NCBI GenBank assembly: GCA_964016985.1
Contig: OZ024827.1
Coordinates: forward strand, 57,083,507-57,147,506
Direction: 5' to 3'
DNA from: Anodontia alba
Taxonomy: Eukaryota > Mollusca > Bivalvia > Lucinida > Lucinidae
DNA: 64,000 bases
Made by a program: the position numbers and the translations under genes. The notes beneath the pieces are model-generated. The model was not told where the DNA came from. It ran no database searches and saw nothing but the letters and a program-made list of their open reading frames with translations. Positions 56,381 through 64,000 of the stretch are shown here, one piece after another; within the stretch, counting starts at the first letter, position 1; every line of letters starts with the position of its first letter.

Positions 56381-57105
56381 ATTACATGCAAATGTCTCTT
56401 CCACCTTTCTGGCACTGGTAAACTCACAATGTCTGTAAAACACCCTCAACCAGGATAGGTCTGCACAACTTAATTCTCAAATGTCTTGATCAAAATCCAT
56501 TTGTGAAATTCATTTTGCAGATCATCAGAATCATATGATCAGTTCAATCCATTTGCTTGTTTATCATCATGTAGTTTTAACTTCAGAATGATACTCATAA
56601 ATTAGCTCCAAGAGGAAGATAACATGTCATGGTGAATGATTTTAATGGGATTCTTGATGGGGTCATGGTGGGCTAAGAAACCCCTTTCTTTCAAGGAATC
56701 TGGTAAAACCTGCTAGACTGATGTTGACATTTGAGCTTTTTACCTCCAAGGTCAAATTTGCTTCCCCATTTGTATGGGCCATATACATTTATATTGAAAG
56801 TATCGAAGTGACTTGTAGATCAACAGTAGTTAAAATTGTTCTGATTGGAAATCTATGATGGCCATCATCTGATTTATATTTATAATATTTCCCTGCCACT
56901 GTGCTGTTTACATGTATAAAATCATGATTCTTCAGAAAGCACTTTCCACCAAATTCCACATTGATCCTTCTGTTGAAATGTGATTGATAGATTGATATTT
57001 TCATTAGTTGCGATGATAGGATTTGAAAAATGTTGCATAATATCTGCATGTCTGCAGTGGCTATGTCACTCAGGTGAGCGAATCGTGGCCCGTGGGCCTC
57101 TTGTT

Positions 57106-57590
57106 AAAATTTCGAACACAGCTTTCTTCAAGTATTTTTTTTATCGGCACATTCAAATTTCGGTAACATTTTTTTTTCGTTTCGGAATGGGAAACTAAAG
57201 TAGTAGTGTTGAAAATCACTGCAAAACGTAAATGCACACAGCAGTGTCATAACGAATTTTATGTACATAAATGGCATGTGAACTGTATTTTAATTTTATA
57301 CAAACCCAGGAGATACTGACTGAAAATTCACAAGAAAAAAAAAAAAAAGAAAAAAAGTAAAAAGAAAGACGTCCATCACAGCCATTTCCACGCGACAGTC
57401 ACGTGGATGTCTGCGTGATAAGGGTTAGATTATGCGCAGGCGATCTAGAACTGTTGTTACCTTGTGGCAGTCATGATAAATATTCCGGTTGAAAAACGAT
57501 GGCCAGGATAAATCTGTGGATCTGCGCTGTATGATCTGACTATTTGCTGTTTGTTCGTGTATATCACCACTACTTCGTATGTCTTATTGC
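57106..57590. other. Remnant of the TA-TIR element, nothing coding
   Basis: AAAATTTCGAACACAG resumes the host element after the AGCTCACC insertion. An A-rich tract lies at about 57332-57368. No gene supported; the 57457-57645 minus frame has no homology I recognise. Confidence 0.4.
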
Positions 57591-57594
57591 TATA

Positions 57595-58240
57595 CCTACG
57601 TAGATTTTCAAGGGTCTGATCAGATACGCCACCAGGCAAAGACACGCAATTTTAGGACAGTCTCATTCCAAGTATAGATTACAAAAATATATGTGAAAAT
57701 ACAGAAAATGCAACAGTCACATTCCCTTGCCCCGCACGAAGAAACCGCGTGCTCGTAACGGTAACGTCACGAGAAATCATGGCGGAAACCGCTTAGAGGG
57801 AAAACACACACTTATATTCGTTAAATTATAAGGCATTTTTTCGTCAGAAATGCATATGAAAGGGCAGGTATTAAAAATAGAACCTAAGTATTGGTACAGA
57901 TAGGCCTATGCAAACTGTAGACTCAGATCAGACACCGCAGAGAAAGAGGGAATGAAAGTAGTTAGTGGGTACAGGGAACACGGAAATTTGGAAAACACTT
58001 TTAGGACAATAAGACGTGCGACCAGTGAAGACTCAGATCATATTCCGATGCAAGGGCAGTCAGATTTTGCCGTTTGTGGTAACAAACAGGCGTGTAAACT
58101 CCAGTTCTCGGGGAGATTACAGATCTTTGGTTAAATACATCACCGTTTCAATGAATTTTACATGCGTTCTGTGGCGTCTGATTTGGGTCTACACTGTTTG
58201 CTCAGGTCTGTCTGTCCGATCAAATCGAATCCCTTCAGAA
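57595..58240 (+). repeat. Dispersed 650-bp repeat, copy 2
   Basis: Collinear with 27130-27800, from TCAAGGGTCTGATCAGATAC to GTGGCGTCTGATTTGGGTCT. The frames 57952-58333 are read through it. Confidence 0.8.
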
Positions 58241-58469
58241 ATCATCCTGGATCCGCCCCTGATTCATAAAAAAAAATGCTGGGTCCGACTCGTAAAATTC
58301 ATCATCAAGGCATATGCAATTAGCTCCCTTTAAACAGTAAAACCTAGAGTGAGAACCTTAGTACGCATTTACCAGGGTATAAATAAACATTCGTACTGTT
58401 TTTCTTTCACATTTTGTATATATTGAGAACATTATAATTATTAAAATACCCAGAAAATGAACAGTCATA

Positions 58470-58670
58470 ATAGCAACATTTTCCTTACCCCGCATTAAGA
58501 AACCACGTGCTCGTAGCGGTACGTCATGTGAAATCGTGGCGGGAAACCTCTTTGGGAGAATAACAAACTTATTTTATAGAACCTTTTCTCGTCAGAAATG
58601 CATATGAAACTGGCACGTATTAAAAACCTAAAGAACCTAAATATTGGAACAGATAGGCCTATGTATTTTT
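58470..58670 (+). repeat. Dispersed repeat, partial copy
   Basis: CTTACCCCGCATTAAGAAAC, GTGCTCGTAGCGGTACGTCA and GTCAGAAATGCATATGAAAC match the middle of the 650-bp repeat. Confidence 0.7.
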
Positions 58671-58679
58671 CAGGGGTAT

Positions 58680-60108
58680 TCCGGTATTTCGGTAAATTGA
58701 GTGACCTCTATACCAGAATTCCGAAGTTGATCTGATCATTTCTGCAAAGCGTGACCCACATGCGATAGTAAGAAAGCGCTACATGCGAAATTGTAAATTA
58801 GCATGTGCATCCACTCATTCTGATCTGGGTCGTTCCTGCTCGTCCGTACACTGTGTCCTTCGAAAATATCTGCCGCTAATATTTAAGTTTAGCGTGCCAA
58901 AGGTTTTAATAAGCACGCCGAAAACGTTTTCGTCGTGGGGATTAACGCCTCCAGCAAAATATTTCCTGTCTGACCGCGTGATTGTCATATGCTCAGTGCA
59001 TCCTATTTCAACAGGTAATGGTCCCAACAGAGATGATAGGTCCCAAAATGAACCTAATCATTTGTTCCAATGTGATCAGTCTGTGCACTTGCTGGAGACT
59101 GCGATTCATGTATTATAGTGTTTTATACCAATGACCTAATCAGCGAATTGAGCGGACACCATCCTGCACTAGACTGCGTCTCACACTCTGATGTGACTTA
59201 CACATATACACAAAGGGACATTTTCGCCTGAACAGGGATCTAATGAAAGGATTACTATTGATGACAGATAATTCTTGCAGTAAGTTTCGTTACTGAATTC
59301 TAAACGACAATACATTTTTTTAAAGAAAGAAATATTTCTAAAAACGATAATGGCGGTTCACAAGTTTGGCATACGTAGTTCAGTTTGGTGTAGAGCTAAA
59401 ACCTTTGATCTTGATCAGGCTGCATTCAGATCTGGTTGTCCGCACTGTTCGTTTATTTATGAGTCCTTTCCAATAGAAACGACCTTATGACATTTGAGAC
59501 CAGCATAGACAAGATCAACATGCGCATCTGCGCAGTCTGTATCGGGGCGGTCTGATCTGGGTCTATGCATATCGCCAACAGTATGCATTGTCAGCAAGCA
59601 GTGTGAATACTGCGCTTCAAAACGGCGGAATTTCTAATCAGTCTGCGCATTTCACATTTAAACTCCGTACACTTCACCTTTGAGGAAAGGGACTCTTGTG
59701 TTTCTGTAGTGGCTCAAACAAGAACAAACGTGCGGTAAACTTTTTGAAGTATTTTTTGGTCAGGTTGTGTATCTCAGTGCGGTAAAGGGAAGAGGGTTGT
59801 TACGTAAGAAGACAGTGGACTAAGCCAGCCTATTTTAACAAAGTTGCACATTCCCGGAGTGCCGAACAAATGTATCTGGCGATTAATTAGTGTGCCTGAT
59901 AATTCATTGTTTTGTTATGAGAAACATTATTCGACATAGAATTAATCGGATGGAATTGAAAACAAACGTCAGTGTGGTATTATTTATTAGTTCATACAAT
60001 TTCACATTCAGTTTACCAATCACACATAGCAAATAAGAAAACCCTTTCGTCGTGTAGGTCCTTTTTTTGTTGTTTCGGGTGTCCGAAAGCGTCCGATAGC
60101 CAGGTCAA
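58680..60108. other. Unassigned sequence inside the TA-TIR element
   Basis: 58783-59118 (+) and 58815-59027 (-) are open on both strands. The minus frame contains TRSDRKYFAGGVNPHDENVF and reads like protein, but I recognise no family. Around 59400-59580, words such as GATCTGGGTCTATGC resemble a dispersed repeat. No gene is claimed. Confidence 0.35.
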
Positions 60109-60363
60109 TTTTGGCTGTAATTGAATCTGTCCTTAAATTTCGAACAGTAAATTTTTTAGCAAATCATAATTTCTAAAATTTCGAACAGCAAGAACTGAAA
60201 TTATTTAATTTTGTTCGAAATTTTAGGACATTTACCGTAATTTGGTAAAGAATACTTTACATCGAAGAAACAGAATGACTACTCAAGGATTTGGCAAGGG
60301 GATATCGGGGGCAGAAAATGGATGACATTGCACATTTCCCAAACTTTAGGATTTTCAGATTTT

Positions 60364-60650
60364 TATGCCCCGACACAAAAAGTGGTGAGGTATTATGTTA
60401 TACCATCCAAAATTTTGAGTGTCCGTCCGTTTTTGGTTTCAAAGCAATAAAGTGACTACTTTTATGATATCTTAATTGATACCATTTTGTATCCATGGCA
60501 ACAAGTTCTTCTGTGAATCTGTTGTGCATATTAAATTACAAAGGTCTCTAAAGCACACTCCGAATACTATGAAAGATTACGAGCCAAAAAATTGCTTAAG
60601 TTATAAGCTATACTTATCGTTTCATTACAGAACCATGTTAGTTCACCATT
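60364..60650 (+). mobile_element. Remnant head of an ATGCCCCGCC-family element
   Basis: TTTTATGCCCCGACACAAAA then AGTGGTGAGGTATTATGTTA is the 5' hairpin in decayed form, followed by GTCCGTCCGT. The array and tail are missing; the sequence runs into a SINE tail at about 60650. Confidence 0.6.
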
Positions 60651-60700
60651 TTGACGCAAATGACCCTCATGGGTTGATGCGTCGTTAAACCTGAACTCAT
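60648..60700 (+). mobile_element. SINE 3' tail fragment
   Basis: TTTTGACGCAAATGACCCTC, ATGGGTTGATGCGTCGTTAA, ACCTGAACTCATCATCATTA. This is the conserved 3' stem-loop domain seen in families A and B, with no body. Confidence 0.7.
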
Positions 60701-60715
60701 CATCATTATAAGCTA

Positions 60716-62216
60716 TACTCAGTAAAAAAGAAAACTTTACATGGTATTATACCGATTTATACATGTTATAACTTCTAACAGTACATTAAATCATAAGCCG
60801 ATCAATACATAAGACAATGTCAATAGTCTCGCTCTGGTGAATTGTGCACGAGGAACCCAAGCTTAGGTTTCAGTTTTTCACCTCTCCCCACACTGTGGTA
60901 AATTTCCATTCACTTCATGTACGCATTCTTACAGATAAACACTTAATGTGTTGTACAGAAATGCCATGTCTTTCTGAAAATCAACGTAACCAGGCCATTG
61001 GTATGCTTCAGGCTGGCGCAATGGTAAATTACGTTGCACAACATTTTGGATGCTCTTGTCAGACTATCCATAACCTCAATACCAGGTTTGCAATCACTGG
61101 TTCCGTCAGGGATCGTCCGCGTCCTGGTCAACGTCTTGTGACATCTCAACAGGACAACCGCTATATTAACGCTGACGCATTTACGTAACCGATTTTTACC
61201 AGCAACAGCAACTGCTCGATAGCTTGGGGTAAACGCCCAAACAATCCGAAACAACATTCCTATTCGAGTTTGTAGACCGTACACTGGTCCGATTCTCACT
61301 GCCCGCCACAGGGCTCAACGTCCCCTGCACTGGACCCGTCGTCAGTGGCATAACGTAATTTTCAGTGATGAATCGCGGTTCAGCATAAGCCATGCTGGCG
61401 GCAGGGTCCGTGTGTATCGACGCAGAAATGAAAGATATGCTCAATGCTGCATCAGGGAACGGGATAGATTCGGGGGTGGGAGTGTTATGGTATGGGGAGG
61501 TATCATGGACAACGTCAAGACAGATCTTGTGGTTATACAGGGTAATCTCAATGCTCAACACTATGTTAACCTCCTGAATAATAACCTCCTTCCATTCATG
61601 CAGAATTTTGGACCTGGCTTAACTTTTCAACATGACAACGCCAGACCCCATACTGCCCTTGTAGCTGCAAACTTTCTGGCACAAAACAACATGAATGTTT
61701 TACTTTGGCCGGCTTTATCCCCGGATATGAATCCTATTGAGCACATTTGGGATGAGCTTGGTTGAAGAGCTAGGACCAATCACCAGATAAACAATGTGCA
61801 AGACTTAACACAGGCTCTTCAGCTGGAATGGCAGGCATTTCCTAACATTTTGATTAGATGTTGCGTTAACTCCATGAGGCGGAAAATCCATGCATGCATT
61901 GCTAGCAATGGCGGCCACACACGCTACTGATAAATTGCTGCCAGGAAAAGCATAATTTCTTAAGAAAAAATGAAATCAAAATGTTGAAAATGATTTTTCC
62001 CTTACATCTCTAAATTCTGATTTTTTTTATTTGACCCCTGTGCCATATTTCGCCAAATAAAAGCATGATTTTCAAAGCAAAATCAAAAAATAAAAACTGC
62101 AATACAAAGTAATTGAGCTTAAGAATCACATATCACCATAGATATCACATAACGCTTCCTAAATAATGAAAGATCTTATTTTGAAGACCATGTAAAGTTT
62201 TCAATTTTACTCAGTA
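60716..62216 (+). mobile_element. Tc1 element with intact terminal inverted repeats
   Basis: TACTCAGTAAAAAAGAAAAC then TTTACATGGT at the left matches, with three mismatches in 30, the inverse of the right end ACCATGTAAA, GTTTTCAATTTTACTCAGTA. TA flanks both sides (60714-60715 and 62217-62218). The size, 1,501 bp, is typical for Tc1. The transposase inside is broken. Confidence 0.9.
60961..61930 (+). pseudogene. Tc1 transposase, frameshifted and with two stops
   Basis: It starts MPCLSENQRNQAIGMLQAGA with a helix-turn-helix (AQHFGCSCQTIHNLNTRF) and the GRPR-type hook (RDRPRPGQR). After a frameshift near 61180 it continues THLRNRFLPATATAR-stop-LG, NVIFSDESRFS (first Asp), GGGSVMVWGGI, LTFQHDNARPHT (second Asp) and SPDMNPIEHIWDELG (Glu). 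The spacing is DD34E, as in Tc1. TGA at about 61763 follows DELG, and the frame then reads RARTNHQINN to the natural stop at 61930. The intact length would be about 323 residues. It cannot make active enzyme. Confidence 0.92.
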
Positions 62217-62218
62217 TA

Positions 62219-62871
62219 TGTTCTCATCTGGTCTAAATATTTCTAAGTCCACCAATCTCATGTATATATACGAAACAAAATGAGTTAAAGTCGACCTTCT
62301 ACAAACTTTTCCATACTGAAAAATGTTAAGTCCACAACATTACGAAGCAATCCATACAGCGTACGGAGAATGCTCTGTTTGTTTTTAGACAGCTACAAAT
62401 ATATTTCTATGTATGTACGGAAATATGTTCGTAAATCGGCAGATTTCCACAAAGCTTTGTAACAATTTACAAGAATATACGCAATCTCGGGTCAAAATTA
62501 CACAATAATACAAAAGAATCCACACATTTACGAAGAGAACTGTTTGCAGTTTTCGGAAATTTGAGGTATAGGCCCTCCTACAGTTGTCAAGATAATGGTT
62601 TGAAACTTGCCCCATAGTAAAGATATACACCTAGCATGTGCATAAAGGTCAAAGAACTCAGATTATTATTGGTAGAATGACAGACCCTTGATTTACTTAG
62701 AAAATGTGTCCTATACACATGACGTTGTAGAGTTCATGTCTCCGCAACTTCTACAATTTTCAAGATGATGACTTCAAACTTATAGCAAAGTTAGAATATA
62801 GGCTGGGTATGTGCATATAGGTCACAGAACTCTGATAAATTTTTTATTGCTAATTACATACCCATATTTTT
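62219..62871 (+). repeat. Decayed array units
   Basis: Loosely repeated words (TTCTACAATTTTCAAGATGA / CTACAGTTGTCAAGATAATG; GTGCATATAGGTCACAGAAC / GTGCATAAAGGTCAAAGAAC) show a period of about 180 bp. No coding content. Confidence 0.5.
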
Positions 62872-63968
62872 AGCTCACCTGAGCCATAGGCTCAAGGTGA
62901 GCTTTTGTGACCGGTCTTTGTGCGTCGTCCGTCTGTCAACTTTTTACTTAAAAGACATCTCCTCCTAAACAGGTGAATGGATTTTGAAATAATTTTACAG
63001 GAATGTTCCTTGGGTGGCCCTCTACCAAAATTGCCTAAATGGTTCCGCTCCGCTAAACAAAATGGCCACCAGAGCTAAAAATAGAAAAACCTTAAAATGA
63101 CATCTCCTCCTAGGAACTAAATGGAGTTTGAAATAATTTCACAGGGAAGTTCCTTAGATGACCCTCTACCAAAATTGCCTAAATGGTTCTGCTCCGCTAT
63201 ACAAAATGGCCGCCAGAGCTAAAAATAGAAAAACTTTAAACGACATCTCCTCCCAGGCCAGTGGCCCGATTTCAAAACAATTTCACAGAAATGTTCCTCT
63301 CATGCCCCTTTCCCAAAATTGCTAAAATGGTTCCGCTCTGCTAAAATGGCCACCAGAGCTAAAAATAGGAAAAACCTTTAAATGACATCTCCTCCCAGGC
63401 CAATGGCCGATTTCAAAATAATTTCACAGAAATATTCCTCTCATGCCCCGCTAAACAAAATGGCTGCCAGAGCTAAAAATAGAAAAACCCTTTTAACGAC
63501 ATCTTCTAGGCCAAGGGACCGATTTCAAAATAATTTTACTGAAATGTTCCTCTGTGCCAATAAAAGCTAAATTGCACATGGAGCCACAGTGGTTGGGGTG
63601 AATGAAAGTTTGGTTACCCCATCTGGGTCACATGATCAAGATGGCCACCATGCCCATATATGGTAAAAAATCTTCTCTGGAACCAAAGGGCAAGTTGCCC
63701 TTGGGCTTGATATGCAGCAATGGAGGCATGGGCTGAATAAAGATTGAATAAATTATAACCTTCCATTGACCTTGACCTTTCTTATGGAAAGGTCAAATGT
63801 TTTTACATAGACTCCTATAGGCAGACTTTAAAAATCTTCTTGTCTGAAACTAGAAGGCCCAGGCCTTTGATATTTTGTATGTGGCTTTATCTTGTGGACC
63901 TCTACCAAGATTGTTCATATTATAACCCTGGGGTCAAACATGGCCTGCCCCAGGGGTCACATGTTTTT
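62872..63968 (+). mobile_element. AGCTCACC-family element, 5' part
   Basis: The hairpin AGCTCACCTGAGCCATAGGC then TCAAGGTGAGCT follows five T's, then TCGTCCGTCTGTC. Units of about 120 bp carry GACATCTCCTCC, AAAATTGCCTAAATGGTTCC and AAAATGGCCGCCAGAGC. A CCATATATGG word lies at 63654-63663. No tail is seen before the next head at 63969. Confidence 0.75.
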
Positions 63969-64000
63969 AGCTCGCCTGGACAAAGTCCAGGAAGAGCTAG
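63969..64000 (+). mobile_element. Head of a further AGCTC-type element, cut by window end
   Basis: TTTTT then AGCTCGCCTGGACAAAGTCC then AGGAAGAGCT forms the 5' hairpin of another family member, nested or tandem to the preceding one. Confidence 0.7.

Larger units (their letters stand above)
51232..57105 (+). mobile_element. AGCTCACC-family element with an inverted copy nested inside
   Basis: The hairpin AGCTCACCTGAGCTCTGCTC then AGGATGAGCT is followed by TCCG repeats. Units of about 480 bp (51340-52560) carry CArG and GATGGCCGCC words. The 3' region from about 56790 matches 42900-43250. The tail CACTCAGGTGAGCGAATCGT then GGCCCGTGGGCCTCTTG precedes TT. It is interrupted by palindromic MITEs (52.9-53.1 and 55.95-56.4 kb) and a reverse-oriented family member (53442-55931). 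Confidence 0.8.
51109..60237. mobile_element. TA-flanked TIR element swollen to 9.1 kb by nested insertions
   Basis: CGGTAAATGCCCTAAAATTT then CGAAC at 51109 is inverse to GTTCG then AAATTTTAGGACATTTACCG ending 60237, one mismatch in 25. TA lies outside both ends (51107-51108 and 60238-60239). AAATTTCGAACA words recur inside (57110, 60150, 60177). A 2-bp TA duplication fits Tc1/mariner-type elements. The rest is later insertions (51232-57105, the 57595-58670 repeats). No transposase frame is left. Confidence 0.75.
51092..64000 (+). other. SNRPD1: SmD1 intron 2 (incomplete)
   Basis: Donor GTTAGTG at 51092. No sequence resembling SmD1 exon 3 or the Arg/Gly-rich tail was seen on either strand to the end of the window, so the intron is at least 12.9 kb. 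The mobile elements listed below fill it. Confidence 0.75.

Noticed and set aside
58783..59118. Candidate exon on either strand
   Set aside because: Open on both strands, no recognised family, and no convincing splice pair; kept only as an unassigned region.

Overview
The window is animal genomic DNA. It is AT-rich, intron-rich and crowded with mobile-element debris. The repeat families (T-run plus hairpin elements opening with AGCTCACCTGAGC, ATGCCCC or ATACCCCGCC, a tRNA-headed SINE, and Tc1, mariner, pogo, Penelope and L1/Tx1 relics) point to a bivalve mollusc, perhaps a venerid-like clam. That assignment rests on recalled repeat families, not on a search.

Only one host gene is recognisable, and it is nearly invisible because its exons are tiny. 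It is the spliceosomal core protein SmD1 (SNRPD1), on the + strand. Exon 1 coding (9537-9550) reads MKLV plus the first two bases of an Arg codon and is followed by GTAAGC. Exon 2 (51015-51091) follows TTTTCAG, completes that Arg codon, and reads [25 protein letters not shown] up to a GTTAGT donor. Intron 1 is therefore about 41.5 kb, and almost all of the window is either this intron or the start of intron 2. Exons 3 onward were not found and are presumably downstream.

Layout. 1-9.3 kb (upstream): AT microsatellites, several palindromes, a 3 kb foldback element with inverted 118-bp tandem arrays, and a Penelope-type RT scrap ending about 250 bp before the SmD1 start codon. 9.55-16.7 kb (intron 1): a dead pogo/Tigger-like transposase with a C-terminal PHD finger, interrupted by a SINE; a BED-finger scrap; a truncated mariner. 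16.8-27.8 kb: tandem arrays, MITEs and two TIR elements carrying nested insertions. 27.9-43.3 kb: long nested hairpin-headed elements built of tandem arrays. 45.3-50.1 kb: a 5'-truncated L1/Tx1-type LINE with a 13-bp target duplication, itself hit by two SINEs. 51.1-64 kb (intron 2): a TA-flanked TIR element swollen to 9.1 kb by nested insertions, a Tc1 element with intact TIRs but a broken transposase, and further hairpin-headed elements.

The most interesting system is the set of hairpin-headed array elements. At least three sequence families share one plan: a T-run, a 5' hairpin, a (TCCG/TCTG)-rich microsatellite, family-specific tandem arrays, and a 3' tail that repeats part of the 5' hairpin, followed by TT. 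Nested copies sit inside tandem arrays whose neighbouring units serve as empty sites, and these place insertion in a short T-run. This resembles rolling-circle (Helentron-like) elements, but no coding partner is present here. Some of their array units carry perfect CArG boxes and YY1-like palindromes inside an intron of a housekeeping gene.
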